Notes under the pieces: generated by a model
What the model was told of the DNA's origin: nothing
Databases searched by the model: none
What the model saw: only the letters and a program-made list of their open reading frames with translations
Translations under genes and position numbers: made by a program
Assembly (NCBI GenBank): GCA_934636105.1
Contig: CAKTZR010000002.1
Location: 186,001 to 250,000 of the forward strand
Direction of reading: 5' to 3'
Length of the DNA stretch: 64,000 nt
Origin: an uncultured Clostridia bacterium
GTDB taxonomy: Bacteria > Bacillota > Clostridia > Christensenellales > Aristaeellaceae
In this document: one piece after another, positions 51,842 through 59,976 of the stretch
Layout: every line of letters starts with the position of its first letter
Numbering within the stretch: the first letter of the stretch is position 1

Positions 51842-53377
51842 TTACTCCGCTTCCGCCAGCGACGGCACGAAGTTATTCCACGTGTTGAACTCGCCGCGGC
51901 TGCTGTTGTAGCGCTGGGTGCTGGTGTTGGTAATCATGTACCAGGTCAGCTCGTCATACATCGTGTCGCAGTCGGCCAGCGCCTTTTCCTGCTTCTCCAC
52001 GGTGTAATTCGTCAGATATTCGGCTGCCTTCGCCGGGTCTTCCGCATAGAGCTTCGCTGTTTCGGCCAGCACAGCCGGATATTCCTCGACCAGCGCATCT
52101 TCAACGGACTTCCAGTAGGCGCGCACGCCGGTGCCGTAGTGCTCGCGATCCTGCTCGCTCAAGGCGCACAGGCGCTTGAAGTGGGTATGCGCATAGCTCA
52201 AATCGTAACCATAGCTGTCGGAGGTGAAGCCTTCCGGCGTATGGTCAAACATTTCGGCCACATCGGTGACAAGGTTGGAAAGCGGCAGATAGACGGAATG
52301 CTCCGCATTGGCGAGCGTCGTCCACGTCACGGCGGACATCGCGGCGGGCAGGTCGTCATAAATCTCGATGGCCGAGCAGTTCACCTGGCGCTCGATGCCG
52401 ATAACGCGGATATCGGGGCGGCCGGTCTCCTCCGGATCCCACTCGGTGCCCTCGAAGCGGGAACGGGTCAGCTCGAAGATATCCTGAAGCGTCACTTTTT
52501 CATCCGGCTGATAGAACAGCGGATAGCGGGTCGTCATCGCGTAATCGCCCGCGGTGGACGGCGCCAGCAGCTCGTGGCCGTACCACGTGCGGCGGTTGGA
52601 ACCCGCATTCAGGTTGCGCGCGCCGACATAGGTCGCGAACAGATCGACATTGCCCGCGTCATCCAGCACGGTCAGGCCCGCGGCCTCCGGCACGGAGAAC
52701 AGCCCCTCGGAATGCAGCAGGCTCTCGCCTTCCACATAATCCGCAACGGAGCCAAGCATGCACTCATTGCCGAACACGGCGACCGCGTCCTCCGGCATCT
52801 TCACTGCCACCCACTGATGGCCGGAATAGCTTTCCAGATACCAGGCTTCCTGCTGGTCGGCGATCATGAACGTGTTGGATTCAGAGCTGCCGTAAGTCTC
52901 CATGATCTTGCCGTAGTTTTCCACCGCTTCGCGCGCCGTGGAGGAAACCGCGGCGATGTAGCCGCTGATCCACGTTTCGGATGCGCCGTCCTCCACATAC
53001 GGATCGGCGGCCATCATCGCGTCGCTGATGTAGGTCGTCACCGAGCCGGTCATGGTCACGCCCATCTCGTTGGCGACGGCGTTATCCCACAAGCCTTCGA
53101 TGAACGGCGTGGAGGTATACTGATAGGTAACGTCCGGCAGCGGCACTTCGTTCGCGCCGACGGTCACGGTGCGGCCCGGCTCCTCGCTGTGCGGATAGAC
53201 GACCTGCTTCGCCTGCGCGCTGTTCCACGCATCGACGGTGTGACCGATGATGGTGTGGCCGCTGGCGCTCGCCTGCTTGCCGACGTAGTAGCCCGTGCAG
53301 GCCAGCGCGCCCGTGCTGGACAGGGTCAGGGCGGCAGTCACCGCAAGGCAGGCTGCGCGCTTGAAGAAGTTGTTCAT
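51842..53377 (-). CDS. Secreted C69 family dipeptidase
   Basis: A 511-residue Ntn-type cysteine peptidase with a signal peptide (LAVTAALTLSSTGAL). The catalytic Cys follows directly, as ACTGYYVGKQASASG, which would be the new N terminus after processing. Conserved IADQQEAWYLES and WYGHELL belong to the family. Such enzymes cleave dipeptides outside the cell. ATG 53377 is eight bases from GGAGG; the annotated ORF start upstream is unsupported. Own promoter at 53465. Confidence 0.9.
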   Translation of the reverse strand: MNNFFKRAACLAVTAALTLSSTGALACTGYYVGKQASASGHTIIGHTVDAWNSAQAKQVVYPHSEEPGRTVTVGANEVPLPDVTYQYTSTPFIEGLWDNAVANEMGVTMTGSVTTYISDAMMAADPYVEDGASETWISGYIAAVSSTAREAVENYGKIMETYGSSESNTFMIADQQEAWYLESYSGHQWVAVKMPEDAVAVFGNECMLGSVADYVEGESLLHSEGLFSVPEAAGLTVLDDAGNVDLFATYVGARNLNAGSNRRTWYGHELLAPSTAGDYAMTTRYPLFYQPDEKVTLQDIFELTRSRFEGTEWDPEETGRPDIRVIGIERQVNCSAIEIYDDLPAAMSAVTWTTLANAEHSVYLPLSNLVTDVAEMFDHTPEGFTSDSYGYDLSYAHTHFKRLCALSEQDREHYGTGVRAYWKSVEDALVEEYPAVLAETAKLYAEDPAKAAEYLTNYTVEKQEKALADCDTMYDELTWYMITNTSTQRYNSSRGEFNTWNNFVPSLAEAE

Positions 53378-53464
53378 GGTCATTTCCTCCATATGACGAT
53401 TTGTCACTTTTTATCCAGCCGTCTCTTTCAAACAGATTCGGCCCGGTTGAAAGGATTTGCGCCT

Positions 53465-53493
53465 ATTATACGACCAGCTTTTACCTTTTTCAA
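53465..53493 (-). promoter_or_regulatory. Promoter of C69 peptidase gene
   Basis: TTGAAA (53493-53488), 17 bp, TATAAT (53470-53465) on the minus strand. Confidence 0.7.
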
Positions 53494-53519
53494 GCTTTTT
53501 CGTATTTTTATGCGTGAAA

Positions 53520-53557
53520 GAAATCTTTTCCCACTTCATTCATAGGGAAAAGATTTC
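53520..53557. repeat. 13 bp perfect inverted repeat of unknown role
   Basis: GAAATCTTTTCCC (53520-53532) and GGGAAAAGATTTC (53545-53557), 12-base loop, upstream of the C69 promoter. The following 90 bases contain two direct TGTCATTTTG copies and an inverted TTTTGACA, and no gene. Confidence 0.7.
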
Positions 53558-53650
53558 ACTTTGTCTGTCATTTTGCCCATCATTGCAGTTGTCATTTTGT
53601 AAATGTCAAAATTAGACAAAAGCTGAAGACATGCAGACGTGAAGAGGGCA

Positions 53651-53689
53651 AAATAAAAAATCCTCCCAACCGCTTCGGAAGGAAGGATT
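53651..53689 (-). terminator. Terminator of the M18 aminopeptidase gene
   Basis: Minus-strand stem AATCCTTCC / GGGAGGATT (one G-U), then TTTTTTATTTT. Confidence 0.7.
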
Positions 53690-53707
53690 ATAAAGCCGTC
53701 GCGTTTC

Positions 53708-53734
53708 GTTGTAGGGGCGCGCATTGCGCGTCCG
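53708..53734. repeat. Family B palindromic REP-like repeat, copy 2
   Basis: Exact 27-base match to 9719-9745, again between a stop codon (M18 peptidase) and its terminator. Confidence 0.7.
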
Positions 53735-53761
53735 TTTATTTCACCAAAGAGCTGCGTGCGC

Positions 53762-55153
53762 TTAATCCACCGGCTTCGCGCCCTTGAGGAACGCGCAGTA
53801 GCAGCGGTAGCCCTCGTACAGATCGACCTTGCTGATGATTTCATACGGCGCGTGCATGCTGAGCACCGCAATGCCGGAATCGATCACGTTCATGCCGTAC
53901 TTGGCGCAGAGGTAGGCGATCGTTCCGCCGCCGCCGAGATCGACGCGGCCCAGCTCTGCCGTCTGAAACGCCACGCCCGCGTCATCCATGATTTTGCGCA
54001 GGCTCGCCATGAACTCCGGGTTCGCGTCGTTGCTGCCGGACTTGCCGCGGCTGCCGGTGAACTTGTTGAAGCAGATGCCGCGGCCGAGGAACGCGCTGTT
54101 CTTCTTTTCAAACGCGCTGGCGAAGTTCGGATCGTAACCCGCGCTCACGTCGCTGGAGAGCATGCGGCTGTTGCGCAGGCAGCGGCGCACGGCCAGCTCG
54201 CAATAATCCGCCGTGCAGGCATACAGTTCGGCGACGGTGTTTTCCAGATAGTGCGAAGCCATGCCCGTCGCGCCGACGCTGCCGATCTCCTCCTTATCGG
54301 TGATGATGCAGCAGAGCGTGTAATCCGGCGTGCCCTCGTAATCGAGCACCGCCATCATGGAAGGATAGGCGCACACGCGGTCGTCGTGGCCATAGCCCAG
54401 AATCATGCTGCGGTCAAAGCCCATGTCGCGCGCCTTGCCCGCCGGAACGATTTCCAGCTCGGCGGAGAGGAAATCCTCCTCCTCCACGCCGTACTTCGCG
54501 TCCAGCAGCTTGAGCACGTTGGCCTTCACCGCGTCCTTCTCCTCGCCCGCCAGCGGACGGCCGCCAACGATGAGGTTCAGCGCTTCGCCCTCGACCACGT
54601 CCTTCGCGTTCTTGGCCATCTGCTCCTGCGCGAGGTGAATCAGCAGGTCGGAGATGCAGAACACCGGATCGTTTTCGTCCTCGCCGATGTTGACAAGCAC
54701 CTTTTCGCCGTTCTTCTTGATGATGACGCCGTGCAGCGCCAGCGGCATGGCGACCCACTGATATTTCTTGATGCCGCCGTAATAATGCGTATCCAGATAC
54801 GCCAGGTCGGTATCCTCATACAGCGGATTCTGTTTCACGTCGATGCGCGGGGAATCGATGTGCGCGCCGAGGATGTTCATGCCCTCCTCCAGCGGCTTTT
54901 CGCCCAGCACAAAGAGCATGAAGCTCTTGCCCATCCAGTTGACATAGACGCGCGCGCCCGCCTCAAGTTTCTTGCCCTCGCGAATCACCGCGTTCAAATC
55001 CTCAAAGCCGTGCGCCTTGGCCAGCTTCTCGCCATAGGCTACGCATTCGCGCTCCGTCTTGCCGTTGTTGATGAAATCGCAATAGGCCTTGGCGAAGGCT
55101 TCCACCTTGCTGTCGTCCTCGGCATACGCCGCCCACGCATTCTTTCTTTCCAT
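53762..55153 (-). CDS. M18 family zinc aminopeptidase
   Basis: A 463-residue two-zinc aminopeptidase. GAHIDSPRIDVK, GHDDRVCAYPSM, TDKEEIGSVGATG and the final SMHAPYEIISK carry the metal ligands and catalytic residues. It acts on peptides with acidic or neutral N-terminal residues in the cytoplasm, forming large oligomers. Typical length. GAGGAAATACC precedes ATG 55153. Monocistronic as far as can be seen. Confidence 0.94.
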   Translation of the reverse strand: MERKNAWAAYAEDDSKVEAFAKAYCDFINNGKTERECVAYGEKLAKAHGFEDLNAVIREGKKLEAGARVYVNWMGKSFMLFVLGEKPLEEGMNILGAHIDSPRIDVKQNPLYEDTDLAYLDTHYYGGIKKYQWVAMPLALHGVIIKKNGEKVLVNIGEDENDPVFCISDLLIHLAQEQMAKNAKDVVEGEALNLIVGGRPLAGEEKDAVKANVLKLLDAKYGVEEEDFLSAELEIVPAGKARDMGFDRSMILGYGHDDRVCAYPSMMAVLDYEGTPDYTLCCIITDKEEIGSVGATGMASHYLENTVAELYACTADYCELAVRRCLRNSRMLSSDVSAGYDPNFASAFEKKNSAFLGRGICFNKFTGSRGKSGSNDANPEFMASLRKIMDDAGVAFQTAELGRVDLGGGGTIAYLCAKYGMNVIDSGIAVLSMHAPYEIISKVDLYEGYRCYCAFLKGAKPVD

Positions 55154-55215
55154 GGTATTTCCTCTTTCCGCCCCGCATGGAGCCGATATTCCTGTTTATT
55201 ATAGATGATGCCGGG

Positions 55216-56403
55216 TCATTTGGCAAGCTCCGGCGGATTCTGCGATGCAAGCGCCTTGGCTTCCTCTTTGCGCTGCTCCCACGGCATTTTCTGCGCCACG
55301 GTGCTGGCCGTGCGTTCCAGCCAGCCCGGCACGCCGCCGATCATCGAACTGCCCAGCAGCCGGAACGCTTCGAACACGGCGCTTCTCGTCTTTTCATCCA
55401 TTGCGCCCGCGGCCTTAAGCACGCTCATCGTATTGCGCGCTTCAAACAAATCGCTGACGTTCATGCCGTTCGACGCGCTGAGCACGGCATAAATGCCGTC
55501 GATGGCCTGCCGCCGCATGTCGGGGCTGAGTTCCTCAAGCCAGCGCTTGATGGTGTCGTCGGCAAAGTGGCTGTGCCCCGTACGCTCGCTGAGCGTCATG
55601 AAGCCGCCGCCGAGAATCTGCCAGGTATATGCGTCGTGCTGAAACACGCCCACGCCGTTGCTGCGCACGATGGTGAACGGCTCTCTGTGCCACATCAGAA
55701 TGCCGATCATCGAGGATTGCGGCACAAACGTGCGGATGCGCATATCCACCTTGCCGAAGGCTTCGGAGGAGATCGTCGCTTCGTTGAAGCCCGGCCCATC
55801 GAAGTTATAGACCGTCTCGATGCGCGCGCGGGTCGCTTCATCGACGAACATGCCCGCGTAAGCCGCCAGATTGCCGCCCTTCGAATGGCCGCCGACGATC
55901 AGCGGCAGGTCGATGGAGGCTGCGACCTGCTGCGCATAGGCCACCGCATCCCGCTGGGCCGGAACTTCGGTTTCAAAGCTCATGTTGAAATCCTCTTTCC
56001 AGCCGACGACGGTGTTATCCGTGCCGCGGAACGCGACGAACGCGTGCCCCTCGCCCAGCAGATAGGTCACGGCGGAAAACTGTTCCTCCCGCTGGGTATC
56101 CACCCGGTTCATATAGCCGACCAGCCGGATATCCGCAAAGCGCGCGCTTTTCATCAGCGAATCCAGCAGCCGTCTGTCCTCCTTGACGTTATAGGCCAGC
56201 GGGGTTTTCTCCCGCTCGTTGACCTCAAGCAGCTTCTGCGCCGCGTCGCGCAGGGGGATTCCCGCGTCAAACGCATCGCCCACGATGTTGTCGTAGGGCA
56301 TATACGACAGATAGCTCAGCAGCAGCGCGTCCACGTCGCACAGCGGCACGCGCTCAAGCGGCAGATCGCCTCTCCAAAGCACATAATCCTGTATATTGGG
56401 CAT
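55216..56403 (-). CDS. DUF2974 (Mbeg1-like) lipase-fold protein
   Basis: A 395-residue alpha/beta-hydrolase of the DUF2974 group. GGHSKGGNLAAYAG is the nucleophile elbow (GxSxG) and FVAFRGTDNTVVGWKEDFNM the class 3 lipase-like loop; YNFDGPGFNE is conserved. No signal peptide. Its substrate is unknown. ATG 56403 is well spaced from GGGAGGACACC; the earlier ORF start has no ribosome site. It has a perfect consensus promoter (56468-56496), divergent from the esterase gene. Confidence 0.87.
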   Translation of the reverse strand: MPNIQDYVLWRGDLPLERVPLCDVDALLLSYLSYMPYDNIVGDAFDAGIPLRDAAQKLLEVNEREKTPLAYNVKEDRRLLDSLMKSARFADIRLVGYMNRVDTQREEQFSAVTYLLGEGHAFVAFRGTDNTVVGWKEDFNMSFETEVPAQRDAVAYAQQVAASIDLPLIVGGHSKGGNLAAYAGMFVDEATRARIETVYNFDGPGFNEATISSEAFGKVDMRIRTFVPQSSMIGILMWHREPFTIVRSNGVGVFQHDAYTWQILGGGFMTLSERTGHSHFADDTIKRWLEELSPDMRRQAIDGIYAVLSASNGMNVSDLFEARNTMSVLKAAGAMDEKTRSAVFEAFRLLGSSMIGGVPGWLERTASTVAQKMPWEQRKEEAKALASQNPPELAK

Positions 56404-56467
56404 GGTGTCCTCCCGTTTGTTGTCCCCAAAAAGCCGCGCAAGCGCGCGCCTGAAATTCGATAGTTTC

Positions 56468-56496
56468 ATTATAATCTAGCATAAAAGTTCTGTCAA
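56468..56496 (-). promoter_or_regulatory. Consensus promoter of DUF2974 gene
   Basis: TTGACA (56496-56491), 17 bp, TATAAT (56473-56468), both hexamers perfect. Confidence 0.88.
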
Positions 56497-56595
56497 CGTC
56501 GGCGCCATGCGCGGAATATGCGCAAACGCCCGTTCTTTTTCCTGTATAGCCTTGCCAAAATCCAGCCGCATCATTCATTTTTGACCCGCTGCGAA

Positions 56596-56624
56596 TTGAC
56601 AAGGCGGCACACGTGCCGTATACT
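56596..56624 (+). promoter_or_regulatory. Promoter of the esterase gene with a palindrome in its spacer
   Basis: TTGACA (56596-56601), 17 bp, TATACT (56619-56624). The spacer is CGGCAC-AC-GTGCCG (56605-56618), a perfect palindrome and likely operator. Confidence 0.75.
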
Positions 56625-56668
56625 TTTATCAAAGATCCCCGAATTTCATTTTGCGGAGGCTTTTTCAC

Positions 56669-57424
56669 ATGGTTTACAAGTGGGAGCTTCAAATTCCCAA
56701 ACTCATGCCGGAACTCAAGCGCCGCGCCTATCTCTATCTGCCTGCCTGCTACGACGAGCAGCCGGACGCGCGCTTCCCGGTAATGTATATGTTCGACGGC
56801 CACAACGTTTTCTTTGACGAGGACGCGACCTACGGCAAATCGTGGGGCATGGCCAAATATATGGATGAAACCGAAACGCCGCTCATCATCGCGGCGGTGG
56901 AATGCAATCCCATCGGCAACAATCGTCTGGAGGAATACTGCCCGTTCGCCTGTGAAGACCCGAATCTGGGCCGCATCCGCGGACGCGGGCGCGCGACAAT
57001 GAACTGGTTCATCCACGGTTTCAAGCCGATGATCGACGCGAACCTGCGCACCCTGCCGGACAGGGAAAACACGCTGATTGCCGGGTCGTCGATGGGCGGG
57101 CTGATGAGCCTGTACGCCGCGACGACGTTCAATGCCGTCTTCGGCAAAGCGGCCTGTCTCTCTCCCAGCTTGTGGCTCGGCCCGGGCAAGGTGCGGCGCA
57201 TCATCCGGCAGGCGGATATTTCCCCCGACACGCTGATTTACATGGATTACGGCGGGCAGGAGATGGCCAACCACGCGGCGAACCTCTCCGCGCTGACCTC
57301 CTGCACCTCGGCGCTGCTGCAAAAGGGCGTGGATCTCACCTTCCGCATCGCCCCCGGCGGCACGCACAGCGAGGCCTCGTGGGAGCGGCAGATTCCCGTG
57401 TTTATGAAGTGTCTGGGATTCTAA
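56669..57424 (+). CDS. Esterase (putative hydrolase, Fes/esterase-D-like)
   Basis: A 251-residue alpha/beta-hydrolase-fold esterase. RRAYLYLPACYD and FPVMYMFDGHNVFFDE are the family opening, LIAGSSMGGLMSLY holds the nucleophile (GxSxG), DYGG the acid, and GGTHSEASWERQ the histidine, all consistent with an active serine esterase. No signal peptide. GGAGGC precedes ATG 56669, matching the promoter at 56596. It is the first of three same-direction genes, with family A repeat units between each. Confidence 0.88.
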   Translation: MVYKWELQIPKLMPELKRRAYLYLPACYDEQPDARFPVMYMFDGHNVFFDEDATYGKSWGMAKYMDETETPLIIAAVECNPIGNNRLEEYCPFACEDPNLGRIRGRGRATMNWFIHGFKPMIDANLRTLPDRENTLIAGSSMGGLMSLYAATTFNAVFGKAACLSPSLWLGPGKVRRIIRQADISPDTLIYMDYGGQEMANHAANLSALTSCTSALLQKGVDLTFRIAPGGTHSEASWERQIPVFMKCLGF

Positions 57425-57425
57425 A

Positions 57426-57603
57426 CTCCTTCCGTCACAACTTCGTTGTGCCAACCTTCGGGGTTTTCTAGCGTCTGAATCCGCCACAGGCGGCGACGCT
57501 TTCAAACCTCCCTCTAAGAGGGAGGCATTATCCTCACGTTATCGTCGCGAATGCCAAAAGGCTCCCTCCTTGAGGGAGCTGTCAGCGAAGCTGACTGAAG
57601 GAG
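57426..57603. repeat. Family A inverted repeat unit, copy 3
   Basis: About 178 bp. Left inner stem CACAAC-TTC-GTTGTG, right inner stem GTCAGC-GAA-GCTGAC, CTCCCTC/GAGGGAG hairpins in both halves. The left arm is interrupted by about 45 bases (57452-57500) that carry an extra CCGCC-ACA-GGCGG hairpin. Confidence 0.85.
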
Positions 57604-57640
57604 TTCGCGCTTCCCAAGAATCATAAAGGAGCGTCAATCC

Positions 57641-58399
57641 ATGGAAGTTCGTTATTTCAAGGGCTATTCCTACAACCTGAACCGCGAAATGGAGTTCAAG
57701 GTCTACGGCCACCGCGGCAAGCCGGTGCTGTTCATCCCCTGCCAGGCGGGGCGTTTCTACGATTTCGAGAATTTCCATATGGACGACGTGTTCCGTCCGT
57801 ACATCGACGCGGGCGAAATCATGGTGTTCTCCATCGATACCATCGACAACGAAACCTGGGCGGATCACGGCGGCGACCCGCGCCAGCGCATCGAGCAGCA
57901 CGAGCGCTGGTTCAACTACATCGTCGATGAAATGGTGCCGCAGATTCGCCACCTTGCGGGCGAGCGCAACTGGCGCCAGATGCCGATCATGCCGTTCGGC
58001 TGCTCGATGGGCGCGATGCATGCGGCGAACCTGTTCTTCCGCCGTCCGGACCTCTTTGACAGCGTGCTGGCGCTCTCCGGCGTGTATGATTCGTTCGATT
58101 CCTTCGGCGATTATATGGATGACCTCGTCTACCGCAACTCGCCGTATCATTATCTTTCCGGCATGTCCCCGGATCATCCGTATATCCGCATGTACAACGA
58201 GCGCAAAATCATCCTCTGCGTCGGCCAGGGCGCATGGGAGGACGTGCTCAAGGAAAGCACCTCGCGCATCAAGGGCGTGCTCGATGCAAAGGGCATTCAC
58301 GCGTGGGTGGATTTCTGGGGCTATGACGTCGATCACGACTGGGGCTGGTGGTATAAGCAGGTCGAATATTACCTGCCCTTCCTGCTTGGAAAACGGTAA
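57641..58399 (+). CDS. Esterase family alpha/beta-hydrolase
   Basis: A 252-residue protein. GHRGKPVLFIPCQAGRFYDFEN is the family start, PIMPFGCSMGAMHAANLF contains the nucleophile elbow GCSMG, SIDTIDNETWA and the final WGYDVDHDWGWWYKQVEYYLP the acid and histidine region. It is a relative of the esterase-D/S-like group but distinct from the gene at 56669 (little sequence shared). AAAGGAG precedes ATG 57641. It lies between family A repeats and before the ATP-grasp gene. Confidence 0.85.
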   Translation: MEVRYFKGYSYNLNREMEFKVYGHRGKPVLFIPCQAGRFYDFENFHMDDVFRPYIDAGEIMVFSIDTIDNETWADHGGDPRQRIEQHERWFNYIVDEMVPQIRHLAGERNWRQMPIMPFGCSMGAMHAANLFFRRPDLFDSVLALSGVYDSFDSFGDYMDDLVYRNSPYHYLSGMSPDHPYIRMYNERKIILCVGQGAWEDVLKESTSRIKGVLDAKGIHAWVDFWGYDVDHDWGWWYKQVEYYLPFLLGKR

Positions 58400-58400
58400 A

Positions 58401-58525
58401 CTCCTTCCGTCACAACTTCGTTGTGCCACCTTCCTCTAAGAGGGAGGCTTTATCCTCTTGCTATCGCTGCTTATACCAAAAGGCTCCCTCCTTGAGGGAG
58501 CTGTCAGCGAAGCTGACTGAAGGAG
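58401..58525. repeat. Family A inverted repeat unit, copy 4
   Basis: About 125 bp. Left inner stem CACAAC-TTC-GTTGTG with only a CCTCTAAGAGG-type hairpin, right inner stem GTCAGC-GAA-GCTGAC, ends CTCCTTCCG and CTGAAGGAG. It begins one base after the esterase stop codon. Confidence 0.85.
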
Positions 58526-58599
58526 TTTGGATGACGTGATCCAGCTTAAAACTGCATTCTTAAATCATAATCTTTGCTTTGACTAAAAGGAGCATTCCC

Positions 58600-59796
58600 A
58601 TGAAAAATTTCGTCTTCATCTCTCCGAACTTCCCGACCAACTATTGGAAATTCTGCGCCGAGCTGAAAAAGAACGGCATGAACGTTCTCGGCATCGGCGA
58701 CTGCCCGTATGACCAGCTCATGCCCGAACTGCGCGGCGCGCTGAACGAATATTACAAGGTCTCCTCGCTGGAAAATTATGACGAGGTCTTCCGCGCGGTC
58801 GCTTTTCTGACCTATAAGCACGGCAAGATCGACTGGCTGGAAAGCAACAACGAATACTGGCTCGAGCGCGACGCGATGCTCCGCACCGCCTTTAACATCA
58901 CCACCGGCTTCCACACCGAGGATATGCACCCGGTCAAGTATAAATCCGCGATGAAGGCCAACTACGCCAAGGCAGGCATCAAGACCGCGCGCTGGCATAT
59001 CGTCCGCGATTATACCGGCTGCAAGGATTTCATCGCCGAGGTCGGCTACCCCGTCATCGTCAAGCCGGATAACGGCGTGGGCGCGTCCCATACCTATAAG
59101 CTCAAAAACGACGACGAGCTGAATTATTTCTTCGCCACGAAGGACGATACCGTCTATATCATGGAGGAGTTTGTCAACGGCACGGTGCATTCTTATGACG
59201 CGGTCATCGACGCCGACGGCCAGCCGCTGTTTGAAACCGGCAACGTGACCATCGACTCCATCATGGATATCGTCAACACCAACGGCAACTCCTGCTATTA
59301 TATCGAAAAGACCCTGCCGGCGGCCATGCGTGACGCAGGCCGCCGCACCGTCGCCGCCTTCGGCGTGAAGAGCCGCTTCGTGCATTTCGAGTTCTTCGTC
59401 CTCAACGAGGATCAACCCGCACTCGGCAAAAAAGGCGATATCCTCGGCCTAGAGGTCAATATGCGCCCGTCCGGCGGTTTCAGCGCGGATATGTTCAACT
59501 TCGCCAACTCCACCGACGTGTATAAGATTTGGGCGGATATGGTTACCTATGGACATAGCACCATCAGCAACGAGGGCCGCGAACACTTCTATTGCTGCTA
59601 CTGCGGCCGCCGCGACGGTAAGAATTTCGTGATGGATCACGCTGCAATCATGGCGAAGTATGGAGACCGCATCAAGATGGTGCAGCGTATCCCCAAGGCG
59701 CTCGCGGGCGCAATGGCTGATATGATGTACCTCGCTAATATGCGTACCGAAGAAGAAAAGGCTGAATATTACCGCGATCTCCTCGCAACAAAATAA
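58600..59796 (+). CDS. ATP-grasp domain carboxylate-amine ligase
   Basis: A 398-residue ATP-grasp enzyme that joins a carboxylate to an amine or similar nucleophile via an acyl-phosphate. FVFISPNFPTNYWKFC begins the pre-grasp domain; GYPVIVKPDNGVGASHTYK is the ATP-binding lysine strand; IMEEFVNGTVHSYDAVID and LEVNMRPSGGFSADMFN hold metal and substrate residues. AAAGGAG precedes ATG 58600. It follows two esterase genes in the same direction, which suggests a small peptide/ester pathway. Substrates unknown; it may equally be a lone housekeeping-type ligase. Confidence 0.87.
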   Translation: MKNFVFISPNFPTNYWKFCAELKKNGMNVLGIGDCPYDQLMPELRGALNEYYKVSSLENYDEVFRAVAFLTYKHGKIDWLESNNEYWLERDAMLRTAFNITTGFHTEDMHPVKYKSAMKANYAKAGIKTARWHIVRDYTGCKDFIAEVGYPVIVKPDNGVGASHTYKLKNDDELNYFFATKDDTVYIMEEFVNGTVHSYDAVIDADGQPLFETGNVTIDSIMDIVNTNGNSCYYIEKTLPAAMRDAGRRTVAAFGVKSRFVHFEFFVLNEDQPALGKKGDILGLEVNMRPSGGFSADMFNFANSTDVYKIWADMVTYGHSTISNEGREHFYCCYCGRRDGKNFVMDHAAIMAKYGDRIKMVQRIPKALAGAMADMMYLANMRTEEEKAEYYRDLLATK

Positions 59797-59833
59797 AGCT
59801 TTAAACCGCCACGAAGCGATGCGGGAGGTCAAG

Positions 59834-59881
59834 TGAACTCAGTTCCCCTGTGGGGCTTGGGGCAACGCCCCAACGTCTCCC
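59834..59881 (+). repeat. Family C two-hairpin repeat
   Basis: GAACTCAGTTC (59835-59845), a CCCC...GGGG stem, then TTGGGGC-AAC-GCCCCAA (59857-59873) and CGTCTCCC, downstream of the ATP-grasp gene. Confidence 0.65.
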
Positions 59882-59927
59882 ATAATCATCAAAAAAGCAG
59901 TCTACGATTGAAACGGGTTATACAGAA

Positions 59928-59961
59928 AACGACGCTCTCCACTCCGGAAAGCGCCGTTTTT
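59928..59961. terminator. Terminator between ATP-grasp and aminotransferase genes
   Basis: AACGACGCTCTCC / GGAAAGCGCCGTT with G-U and one mismatch, TTTTTC on the plus strand; the genes converge. Confidence 0.7.
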
Positions 59962-59976
59962 CTATATGCGTTTGTT

